A stretch of 64,000 nucleotides of DNA from Dermacoccus nishinomiyaensis (GTDB lineage: Bacteria; Actinomycetota; Actinomycetes; Actinomycetales; Dermatophilaceae), in contig NZ_UFXX01000001.1 in the NCBI RefSeq assembly GCF_900447535.1, positions 2,460,736-2,524,735 on the forward strand, given 5' to 3'. The position numbers and the translations under genes are program-made. Positions 57,255-63,567 of the stretch are shown one piece after another (the stretch's first letter is position 1; every line of letters starts with the position of its first letter). Below the pieces are notes generated by a model that ran no database searches, was not told the origin of the DNA, and saw nothing but the letters and a program-made list of their open reading frames with translations.

Positions 57255-58073
57255 ATGCCCACTGCGCCCGGGACCGCGATCACTCCGACTCTGCGGCGAC
57301 GACGCGGCCTGACCGAGGAAGCCGCCCTGGCCGCCGTCGACCAAGCCTGCCGCCGGTTGCGGCTGCCGACGATCCGGGCGGTGCTGGATGAAGCGATCGG
57401 CGTGGCCAAGAAGGAACAGCTGTCGTATCCGGGGTTCCTGGCCGAACTGCTCCTGGCTGAGGTCGACGATCGCGATCGCCGCTCGTCGATGCGTCGTGTG
57501 AAGGCGGCGCAGTTTCCCCGCAGCAAATGGATCGGTGACTTCGACTTCACCGCGAACCCGGCGATCGAGGCAGCGACCATCCACCAGCTCGCCAAGGGCG
57601 ACTGGATCCGCAAAGGCGAACCCCTGTGCCTGATCGGCGACTCGGGCACGGGCAAAACCCACCTGCTCATCGGGCTGGGCACCGCGGCCGCCGAGCAAGG
57701 TCACCGGGTGCGCTACACGTTGGCCACCCGATTAGTGAACGAACTCGTCGAAGCCGCCGACGATAAGATCCTCGCGAAAACCATCGCCCGCTACGGCCGC
57801 GTCGACCTGCTCATCATCGACGAGCTTGGCTACATGGAACTAGATAGCCGCGGCGCGGAACTCTTGTTTCAGGTCCTCACCGAACGTGAGGAGAAGAACT
57901 CAATCGCGATCGCGTCCAACCAAAGCTTCAGCGGCTGGACCGACACGTTCACCGATCCCCGCCTATGTGCCGCGATCGTGGACCGGCTCACCTACCACGG
58001 CACCATCATCGAAACCGGCACCACCAGCTACCGACTCGCCCACAGCCAGGCAACGGTGCAGGCAGCGCGATGA
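57255..58073 (+). CDS. istB: IS21-type helper ATPase IstB
   Basis: 272 aa, ATG overlapping the istA stop. A DnaA/DnaC-like AAA+ ATPase: Walker A IGDSGTGKTHLLIGLG near 125, Walker B RVDLLIIDELGYMEL near 185, sensor region IAIASNQSFSGWTDTF. It prepares target DNA for IstA. It is intact even though istA is broken, so it could still serve another IstA in the cell. Confidence 0.95.
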   Translation: MPTAPGTAITPTLRRRRGLTEEAALAAVDQACRRLRLPTIRAVLDEAIGVAKKEQLSYPGFLAELLLAEVDDRDRRSSMRRVKAAQFPRSKWIGDFDFTANPAIEAATIHQLAKGDWIRKGEPLCLIGDSGTGKTHLLIGLGTAAAEQGHRVRYTLATRLVNELVEAADDKILAKTIARYGRVDLLIIDELGYMELDSRGAELLFQVLTEREEKNSIAIASNQSFSGWTDTFTDPRLCAAIVDRLTYHGTIIETGTTSYRLAHSQATVQAAR

Positions 58074-58087
58074 CGCGTGTACCCCCA

Positions 58088-58126
58088 CCTTCCACCATAT
58101 ACCCCCCTGGGGTATATGGTGGAAGG
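58088..58126. promoter_or_regulatory. 39-bp palindrome at the start of the YdhK-type gene (CsoR-like operator candidate)
   Basis: The arms CCTTCCACCATATACCCC and GGGGTATATGGTGGAAGG are perfect over 18 bp with the spacer CCT. The inner ATACCCC...GGGGTAT resembles the G-tract operators of CsoR copper sensors. The right arm ends at the base before the ATG, so the ribosome site (GGTGGAAGG) lies inside it and would be closed in an RNA hairpin. The left end is 15 bases after istB. Confidence 0.8.
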
Positions 58127-58723
58127 ATGGACATCTCGAACTCGAAACTGCCCCGACGACTCTTGCTGACACTGGCGGCTACCGGAGCTGCCGCTGCGCT
58201 GGCCGCGTGCTCGGGCGGTTCCGGTGATCAGGCCGGCACCGGTTCCAGCACCCCCATAAGCCACATGTCGATGAGCTCGTCCACCATGCCGATGCACCAC
58301 GGCGACGGTGGTCCCGTCCCGGTCGGGATGAAGCCGGCTGCGCATCCCACGTACCCGGTCGGTAGCACGGTGATTCTGACCGCGAATCACATGGCGGGCA
58401 TGAACGGTGCCCGGGCCACCGTCGTGGGGGCGTACTCCACCTTTACGTACGCGGTGAACTACACCCCCACTACCGGCGGGCCGGCGGTCAAGGACCACAA
58501 GTGGGTGGTGCAGCAAGAAATCAAGAACGCCGGCACTGGCCGGCTCGCCGACGGAACGAAGGTGGTCTTGACCGCCGACCACATGCCCGGCATGAAGGGC
58601 GCGACCGCCACGATCGCCAGTTCGACCGACCAGACCGTCTACGTCGTCGACTACACCGCCGGTGGTATGACAATGAAGAACCACAAATGGGTCGTCCAGG
58701 ACGAGATGAAACCCGCAAAATGA
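58127..58723 (+). CDS. YdhK/DUF1541-type lipoprotein (metal-associated)
   Basis: 198 aa. Lipoprotein signal with lipobox AALAACSGG (about 20-27), a Met/His-rich spacer (HMSMSSSTMPMHHGDGG), then two DUF1541 (YdhK) repeats: GSTVILTANHMAGMNGA...DHKWVVQQE and GTKVVLTADHMPGMKGA...NHKWVVQDE. YdhK-type proteins are frequently found with copper-resistance genes and the Met/His content fits Cu(I) binding; the function is not proven. It starts immediately after the palindrome and is cargo of the IS21-type element. Confidence 0.9.
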   Translation: MDISNSKLPRRLLLTLAATGAAAALAACSGGSGDQAGTGSSTPISHMSMSSSTMPMHHGDGGPVPVGMKPAAHPTYPVGSTVILTANHMAGMNGARATVVGAYSTFTYAVNYTPTTGGPAVKDHKWVVQQEIKNAGTGRLADGTKVVLTADHMPGMKGATATIASSTDQTVYVVDYTAGGMTMKNHKWVVQDEMKPAK

Positions 58724-58791
58724 GCGACCCAGTCGCCGCTCGGCGACGACCTGACCCAGTCTCGATGACCTCGGCGAAGGAGCGAAGCCCC

Positions 58792-58929
58792 ATGACCATG
58801 CGGACAGCAAACGCGGTGAGGGCCACCGGTGAAGGCGCGTGGCGGACCGCTCCGCCACCCGGCAATGCCCGGCGTTTCGACTCGGTGATTCGGTCGGCGG
58901 GCCCCCAAGTTTTAGGCGGCGGGCAGTGA
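58792..58929 (+). CDS. Possible 45-aa leader/coupling peptide before DUF4396
   Basis: ATG 58,792 has AAGGAGCGAAGCC upstream, and the stop overlaps the in-frame GTG of the DUF4396 gene as GTGA. The product (MTMRTANAVRATGEGAW...VLGGGQ) is basic and matches nothing I know. The ribosome site and coupling are the only support; it may simply bring ribosomes to the next gene. Confidence 0.4.
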   Translation: MTMRTANAVRATGEGAWRTAPPPGNARRFDSVIRSAGPQVLGGGQ

Positions 58930-59801
58930 TTCTCGACGGGGTAATGCTGCTGTGGTTCATCCAGGTCGCGATCGCAGTTGCGTTCGTCGCCGTCGACATC
59001 CACACCACCCCCGAGGCCACGGTGATGAAGTGGGGGTTCGTGATCATCACCGCGTTCAGCGGCCTATTCGGGGCGCTGCTGTACGTGCTCAGCTGCCGCG
59101 AACCGCTGCCCGGCACCCACGAGCTGTACGTCGCTGCGAAATGGCGGCAGGTGGTCGGCTCCACCATGCACTGCGTGGCCGGCGACGGGATCGGGATCCT
59201 GGCCGCCGCAGTCATCACCTCCCGGCTGGGCCTGCCGATGTGGGCGGACGTGCTGTGCGAGTACGCGCTCGGGTTCATCTTCGGATGGACAGTGTTCCAG
59301 GCCCTGTTCATGAAGAGCATGTTCAGCTCCTACCGGCGGTCGCTGACCGGCACCTTCATGTCCGAGCTGCTGTCGATGAACACGGTGATGGGCGGGATGA
59401 CCGCGGTGATGGTGCCCTGGATGACCCACAACATGGACGCGATGAGCCCGACCGGGCCGACGTTTTGGTTCGTTATATCGATCTCGCTGTGCGCCGGGTT
59501 CGTCGTGGCGCTGCCGATGAACTGGTGGTTGGTGGATCACGGCCTCAAGCACGGCATGATGACGGTTCGCCCCGACGGCACCCCGGTTCCGCAGGCGGCC
59601 GCGGTAGCGGCGGCCAGCGCGGCGCTCAGCGGATACCGGCTCGTCCCGGCCACCACGCCGCCGGCCGAGACACCGCACCAGGCGATGCCCGACCGGCCCA
59701 GTCGGGGCAAGCTGGCGTCGATGACCCTGGTCAGCTTCCTGGTCTTCGCCGCCGGGTTCCTGATCGCCGGACTACTGGGAACCCTCACCATGACGCGCTA
59801 G
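58926..59801 (+). CDS. DUF4396 membrane protein
   Basis: 291 aa from GTG 58,926; an upstream GTG at 58,839 would add 29 residues. About seven helices: LWFIQVAIAVAFVAVDI and MKWGFVIITAFSGLFGALL at the N-terminus, then GWTVFQALFMKSMFSSYRRSL, the DUF4396 hallmark PMNWWLVDHGLKHGMM near 200, and a C-terminal helix FLVFAAGFLIAGLLGTL. Met- and His-rich. DUF4396 proteins often occur with copper genes in mobile elements, sometimes beside multicopper oxidases; the role is unknown. Cargo of the IS21-type element, 200 bp after the YdhK-type gene. Confidence 0.87.
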   Translation: MILDGVMLLWFIQVAIAVAFVAVDIHTTPEATVMKWGFVIITAFSGLFGALLYVLSCREPLPGTHELYVAAKWRQVVGSTMHCVAGDGIGILAAAVITSRLGLPMWADVLCEYALGFIFGWTVFQALFMKSMFSSYRRSLTGTFMSELLSMNTVMGGMTAVMVPWMTHNMDAMSPTGPTFWFVISISLCAGFVVALPMNWWLVDHGLKHGMMTVRPDGTPVPQAAAVAAASAALSGYRLVPATTPPAETPHQAMPDRPSRGKLASMTLVSFLVFAAGFLIAGLLGTLTMTR

Positions 59802-60183
59802 CAGCCGTCCTTCGCCTCCCGCGACGGTTCACTCCGCGCCACACCGAGGGGGCGGATCAAACGGTCACGGGACTTGATCTGCGAGGGCTTGGCATAGATC
59901 TCCTTACGGTCCTGGCCGCAGCCGGGGTGCAGCCACCATGCCAGCCCCACCGGCTGGCCCGGCTGAGCGAGCACGAACGTCGGTGGTCCCGGTGAAGCTG
60001 CGATCCTTCCCTGCTGGCTGGCCGTGAGGACGGATGCGGGTGATTCTCGCCGACACGCCGGTCGCCGCGACGGCGGGCATACAGCACGTCGTCGTCGGCG
60101 AACACTTACCGGCGATTCACTTCCGGCGGGGCCGGATCAAACCGTCACCCTGGGGCCAAACGAGGTTGACAGAATCAACGTGG
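59802..60183. other. Right arm of the IS21-type element
   Basis: No supported gene. It contains an inner end repeat (GGATCAAACGGTCACGGGAC, about 59,854-59,873), the outer end repeat (about 60,128-60,177) and one ACGTGG copy. The 260 bases between may be a remnant of another passenger gene. Confidence 0.65.
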
Positions 60184-60750
60184 TCGGGCTGTACCTGAAC
60201 CCACCGGAGAAGGCGGTCGTGCTGTGCGTGGATGAGAAGTCCCAGATCCAGGCCTTGAACCGGACCGCGCCGATCCTGCCGCTGCGACCAGGCTTGCCGG
60301 AGAAGGCGACCCACGACTACAAGCGCAATGGCACCACCACGCTGTTCGCCGCTCTCGAGGTAGCCACCGGTGCGGTGACCGACCAGTGCTACGACCGGCA
60401 CGGTAAGGCCGAGTTCCTCGACTTCCTCAAGAAGGTCGCCAGGGCTTACCCGCGCCGGGAGCTGCACGTGGTCCTGGACAACTACCACACCCACAAGCAC
60501 GAGGACATCAAGCAGTGGCTGGCCAAGCACCCGCGGATCACGTTGCACTTCACCCCGACCAGCGGGTCCTGGCTCAACCTCGTCGAGGTTTTCTTCGGGA
60601 TCATCACCCGACAGGCCATCCGCCGCGGCTCCTTCGACAGCGTCAAGCAACTCGTCACAGCGATCAGCACCTTCATCGACGGCTGGAACGAGCGCTGCCA
60701 CCCATTCATCTGGACCAAGACCGCCGAGGAAATCCTGCCCCACGCCACCC

Positions 60751-60778
60751 GTCAAACCAGTTCAGGCGCGTGACATCA
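60751..60778. repeat. Inner IS630 right end
   Basis: GTCAAACCAGTTCAGGCGCG and TGACATCA match the outer right end at 61,779-61,806 at about 24 of 28 positions, but the tip reads ...ACATCA where the functional ends have ...ACACTA. It overlaps the IS630 transposase stop. Confidence 0.75.
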
Positions 60779-61372
60779 GAGACCGAACGCGCCGCCGCCG
60801 ACGAGGATTGCGACGCCCAGTCCGATCAGGACGATGGGGAAGAGGATGTGCTCCCGCCGTTCGAGGACCTCGGCGATGGGTCGACGCGTGGCGACGAACT
60901 TGGCGGTGGCCACCAGCACTGCCACGAGCACGAGGAAAACGATGCAGAAGGTGATGACAGCGGGAGTACTGATGTTGAGGAAGACCGGGACGTAAACGCC
61001 GATGTTGTCCCCACCGTTGGCGAAGGTGACGCCGGCGACGGTCGCCACGGCAACGCTCTTACCTGACACGGCGGCATCATCGTCGTCGCCCTCGCCGCGG
61101 TAGACCTCCCACGCAGCCCAGAGACCCAGCGCGAGGGGGATGAGCCCAAAGTAGGGAATCGCCTCCTCTGGCAGCGCCCACCCCGCCCCCAAGGTCACCA
61201 CGAGTGCGGCGGCGAGGATCCCGACGAAGCCAAGGTATTGCCCGGCCAAGATCTTCGCGGTCGTCCCGGGGCGTCCGGCACCTCGGGCGAAGAAGAGCGA
61301 GAGCACGATGATGTCGTCGATGTTGGTCGCGATGAAGAGCCCGATCGCTTGGAGCAGCGCCGCGGCCGTCAT
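60776..61372 (-). CDS. cadD: CadD-type cadmium-resistance transporter
   Basis: 198 aa; the ATG overlaps the regulator's stop (ATGA). Five or six helices: LLQAIGLFIATNIDDIIVLSLFFARG carries the family's conserved TNIDDIIVL, then QYLGFVGILAAALVVTLG, and the second-half motif VAGVTFANGGDNIGVYVPVF, which is the inverted-repeat partner. A LysE-superfamily protein that exports Cd2+ (family knowledge). It is oriented against the IS630 transposase and lies between two IS630 right ends. Confidence 0.92.
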   Translation of the reverse strand: MTAAALLQAIGLFIATNIDDIIVLSLFFARGAGRPGTTAKILAGQYLGFVGILAAALVVTLGAGWALPEEAIPYFGLIPLALGLWAAWEVYRGEGDDDDAAVSGKSVAVATVAGVTFANGGDNIGVYVPVFLNISTPAVITFCIVFLVLVAVLVATAKFVATRRPIAEVLERREHILFPIVLIGLGVAILVGGGAFGL

Positions 61373-61729
61373 GCGCCGGACCTGCCGTCGTGGCAACCAG
61401 GCACCTCGCAGGCGACGTCGAGGCAGGGGGCGTCCGCGTCGACGGCCAGCTTGACCTCGACCAGCTCGGTGAGCGCACGTGCGAGGTGGGGGTCAGCGAT
61501 CTCGTAAAGGGCCTGGCGGCCCTCATGGGTGCCGACCACGATCCCGCAGTCCCGCAGGCAACCCAGGTGGTTCGACACATTCGAGCGCGTCAGGGTCTAG
61601 CGCGTTGGCGAGCTCTGCCGGATGCGCGGGGCACGCCAGAAGCGACAGAAGGATCCGTGAACGCGTGGGGTCGGCCATCGCCCGGCCCAGACGCTGCATG
61701 GCGTCCAAGCGGGAAGCAAGAGTCAGCAT
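61369..61729 (-). pseudogene. cmtR: CmtR/ArsR-family regulator gene with a one-base frameshift
   Basis: The N-part MLTLASRLDAMQRLGRAMADPT and SRILLSLLACPAHPAELANAL continues in the next frame as DLTRSNVSNHLGCLRDCGIV if one base of GGG at 61,593-61,595 is dropped. The repaired product, about 119 aa, is a winged-helix repressor ending APCLDVACEVPGCHDG, with the C-terminal Cys ligands of CmtR (Cd/Pb sensor). It is coupled to cadD. As written it would make a truncated protein, leaving cadD unregulated; an error in a G run is possible. Confidence 0.88.
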
Positions 61730-61778
61730 GCACTGAACGATACAGTAACCGCTGAACTACAATCGCCCCACCCAACTC

Positions 61779-61806
61779 GTCAAACAAGTTCAGACGCGTG
61801 ACACTA
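61779..61806. repeat. Outer IS630 right end followed by TA
   Basis: GTCAAACAAGTTCAGACGCG and TGACAC, then TA (61,805-61,806). It pairs with the left end at 53,582, which is preceded by TA, the target usual for IS630 elements. Confidence 0.75.
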
Positions 61807-61836
61807 GGGGGTAGCACTTCCAACCCCCGCCATGAA

Positions 61837-61854
61837 AGTACATGACTATGTACT
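61837..61854. promoter_or_regulatory. Palindromic operator candidate before the HTH gene
   Basis: AGTACAT-GACT-ATGTACT is a perfect inverted repeat with 7-bp arms ending at the base before the HTH gene's first start codon. It is likely to be the site for the encoded repressor, and the position suggests a leaderless message. Confidence 0.65.
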
Positions 61855-62127
61855 GTGCGTGCGGGGGGCAGCCCAGAACGTGGGAGGCGTGCCGTCACCC
61901 GAACCAGACCTAAGCCGCCTGCGAGATATCTTGTCACCGCCCGCGCGGAGTCGGGGATGACGTTCGAGCAGCTCGCTGAAGCATCCGGCCTGCACCGGCA
62001 AACCCTCACCAACATCGCCCGCGGCGCAGCGAAGGGCGACTTGCGCACCTGGCTCATGCTGGCAAGGGCCTTCGACGCGACTCTTGACGAGCTCCTGGCG
62101 CCAGTGTGGCATGACTCAGCATCCTGA
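61855..62127 (+). CDS. Small XRE-family helix-turn-helix protein
   Basis: 90 aa with GTG 61,855 as first start; a shorter form is possible. The HTH is ESGMTFEQLAEASGLHRQTLTNIARGAA (about 33-60, cited here by its parts MTFEQLAEASG and HRQTLTNIARG), followed by LRTWLMLARAFDATLDEL. It resembles immunity-type repressors of integrated elements. The palindrome just upstream suggests autoregulation. It is the first gene outside the IS630-type unit on this side. Confidence 0.75.
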   Translation: MRAGGSPERGRRAVTRTRPKPPARYLVTARAESGMTFEQLAEASGLHRQTLTNIARGAAKGDLRTWLMLARAFDATLDELLAPVWHDSAS

Positions 62128-62245
62128 GGCACCCGCCCATACCCCGGACGCGAAATTGAGCGAAGCGCTGCCCCGGAAGGCGGAGTTGTGGACTGGGAAG
62201 CGTCCACCGTTCGACCCGCCGACATGGGTGACACCGAATGGTTGA
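62111..62245 (+). CDS. Possible 44-aa protein overlapping the HTH gene end
   Basis: ATG 62,111 lies 17 bases before the HTH stop. The product (MTQHPEAPAHTPDAKLSEAL...WVTPNG) has a natural-looking composition, but a competing frame (62,188-62,535) overlaps it. It could be a gene cut short by a frameshift near 62,245. Weak support. Confidence 0.3.
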   Translation: MTQHPEAPAHTPDAKLSEALPRKAELWTGKRPPFDPPTWVTPNG

Positions 62246-62535
62246 AATGCCTGGAGGCCGGTCGCGTCGTCGGCGTCACGGTACGCGGTGTGGTCGCCGT
62301 GGCAGTAGCGGAAACGCTCAACTCTCTTTTGCGGGGTTGCCCTGATCGGGACGTGCCAGGCGTGCAAACGGCCCTGCAAAGGCACATGTGCGAGACCATC
62401 AGGCTTGGGCGCGAGCTGCCTAAATATGACGAAGCAGATTTACTACTACGGTCGCCGGGAAACCGCGCCACTACTGGGAAGTCGACTTCTTCTCGGACTG
62501 CTGCGACGCGTTCGAGAAGAGGTGGACCAGCCTGA
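62188..62535 (+). CDS. Uncharacterised 115-aa frame, possibly part of a broken gene
   Basis: MDWEASTVRPADMGDTEWLK, then GVVAVAVAETLNSLL and LQRHMCETIRLGRELPKYDEA look protein-like up to about residue 88; the end (TSSRTAATRSRRGGPA) looks like read-through of a wrong frame. A different frame in the same stretch reads HYWEVDFFSDCCDAFEKRW, also protein-like. A frameshifted gene explains this best. No family recognised. Confidence 0.35.
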   Translation: MDWEASTVRPADMGDTEWLKCLEAGRVVGVTVRGVVAVAVAETLNSLLRGCPDRDVPGVQTALQRHMCETIRLGRELPKYDEADLLLRSPGNRATTGKSTSSRTAATRSRRGGPA

Positions 62536-63003
62536 GCTGACCCGCATCGTTGATCAGGGTGTTCCCGTGACCGAAGGAACCCTTGTTGCGGCTGCACCGG
62601 CTCTTGATCGAGCAGGTGCTGTGCACGCTGCCCGCGAACTCGTTGACCTGTTGATCGACAATGCAGCAACGACCGCACCGAGCCGTGGCGGCAAGGACGT
62701 GAGTCTGCTGCTGCATGGGAGTGGGCGCGCCTACCGGGTGACGCCCCTGACGCAGCGAGACATGGTGCGCACAGTCATCCCCCCGGATGGCACCCCGATC
62801 GCGAATAAGGACATCCGCGAAGCCGTCAAGGAACAGTTCGGCGACGCGGCACCAACCGACAATCAGATCGACCAGACGATTGTCCGGCCTGCGCCGCGAC
62901 AAGGAACTGCGGCGCGTCTCGCATGGCGTCCAAGCCGGCGACGGAGTTGTTCGGTCACGAGCCCTACCCGACCGATCCGGGCCGCAAGCGGGCTCGGAGC
63001 TAG
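62426..63003 (+). pseudogene. Decayed gene of unknown function with at least two frameshifts
   Basis: The first frame (MTKQIYYYGRRE...) gives a plausible middle: ARELVDLLIDNAATTAP, KDVSLLLHGSGRAYRVTPLT and PPDGTPIANKDIREAVKEQF. It then needs +1 shifts near 62,884 and 62,952 to continue as SGLRRDKELRRVSHGVQAGD and GHEPYPTDPGRKRARS before a stop at 63,001. The second half has winged-helix flavour. Function unknown. Confidence 0.5.
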
Positions 63004-63156
63004 GAGCACGTGAATACATGAGTGAGCACCCGTATCGGGTGCACCCAGAAAAGACGAAAGCTCCCGCCGCCAGCGTCAACTGGCGATACGAGAGCCGTCA
63101 TCAAGGTCTTGGAACCGCCCTTCGATGCTACGGCACCCCCAGCGGGCACGCAATCA

Positions 63157-63484
63157 TCACTCCTGGGGTGCCCCATGCCCAAAACTCTCCGAACCGCGCA
63201 TGACCCACACGTCTGCGTCGAGCGCGTCTTCCAGCGCGGCGAGTGTCGCGACGTCGCACCACGTCTCACCGCGGAGCACTCGCGTCACCGTCGTGTGCGC
63301 GACATTGGCGCGCGCCCGCGACGCTACGCACGGACTCGCCGGACGCGTGGAGGTGGTCACGCAGGCTGCGGCACGTCGCTTGCACGCGTTCTACGTGCGG
63401 TGGGGCGTCGTCGCGCAGCACCGCATCGGGCCAGCTGCCACTCGCGACGTAGCGGGCTGTGCGCGGTGTGCGGGCGTCACTCAT
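63157..63484 (-). pseudogene. HTH (XRE-like) gene with a frameshift
   Basis: MSDARTPRTARYVASGSWPD and CRSLRDHLHASGESVRSVA run in one frame; near 63,305-63,318, a GC-rich run, one base must be skipped to continue as SRARANVAHTTVTRVLRGET and WCDVATLAALEDALDADVWV. The latter is a clear XRE-type HTH with C-terminal helix. The repaired length is about 108 aa. It is divergent from the recombinase gene and could have been its regulator. Confidence 0.7.
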
Positions 63485-63567
63485 GCACCCCATTTTGCCC
63501 GGAATTTCGGGGTTGTCGGTGCCTACACCTCTAATGGTGCACATGAGCACCACTTGGGGATGGGCGC

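Larger units (their letters stand above)
54236..57255 (+). pseudogene. istA: IS21-type istA transposase gene, frameshifted and split by IS3 copy 2
   Basis: The parts are 54,236-55,075 and 56,396-57,255. HTH N-terminus (VRALANRHGVHRRTVRQAL), rve core with EEAEVDFGEVYVI, RYDNLTSAVL and HEKGGVEGEVGWFRR. The frame breaks at GCGCGC (54,764-54,769): removing two bases restores VYPTAQEAFLEGH. Removing the IS3 and one ACA gives LNDKIRGWEADD. The repaired protein is about 565 aa. Its stop overlaps istB (TGATG). With both lesions it cannot be functional unless corrected in trans. Confidence 0.92.
54095..60177 (+). mobile_element. IS21-type transposon with copper-associated cargo (6,083 bp)
   Basis: The ends are TG...CA. 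The outer 50 bases at each end match as inverted repeats in 37 positions, and both contain GTGACGGT(C/T)TGATC(T/C)GGCCCC. A second copy of that motif lies further in on each side (about 54,165-54,190; 59,850-59,870), the multiple end repeats usual for IS21. ACGTGG is duplicated (54,089-54,094; 60,178-60,183). After istB it holds about 2.1 kb of passenger DNA: YdhK-type lipoprotein, small ORF and DUF4396 genes. Confidence 0.88.
53626..60773 (+). pseudogene. IS630-family transposase gene split by the IS21-type element
   Basis: The parts are 53,626-54,094 and 60,184-60,773. Joining them across one ACGTGG copy restores RDVVGLYLNPPEKAVVLCVDEKSQ in frame (cited in pieces: RDVV then GLYLNPPEKA), 352 aa. 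The N-half has two HTH units (ARIVLAVAAGTGTSAVARHVG and VSRPTVIKWRDRF); the C-half has the DDE core with Asp in VVLCVDEKSQ, Asp in LHVVLDNYHTHKH and Glu in SWLNLVEVFFGII. Apart from the insertion both halves are intact. Confidence 0.93.
53582..61804. mobile_element. IS630-type unit with TA at both ends, enclosing IS21-type element and cadmium genes
   Basis: Left end GTGTCGCGCGTC (53,582 on) is preceded by TA. At the right, GACGCGTGACAC is followed by TA at 61,805. The outer 12 bases match at 11 positions and a further 9 of 14 match inward. A third related end, with the altered tip TGATGTCACGCGCC, sits at the IS630 transposase stop (60,751-60,778). So the basic IS630 probably ended at the inner copy, and the outer end gives a larger unit carrying the cadmium genes. 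Confidence 0.7.

Noticed and set aside
57255..58073. istB as part of a chromosomal DnaC-like loader
   Set aside because: The TGATG overlap with istA and the matching transposon ends show it is the IS21 helper.
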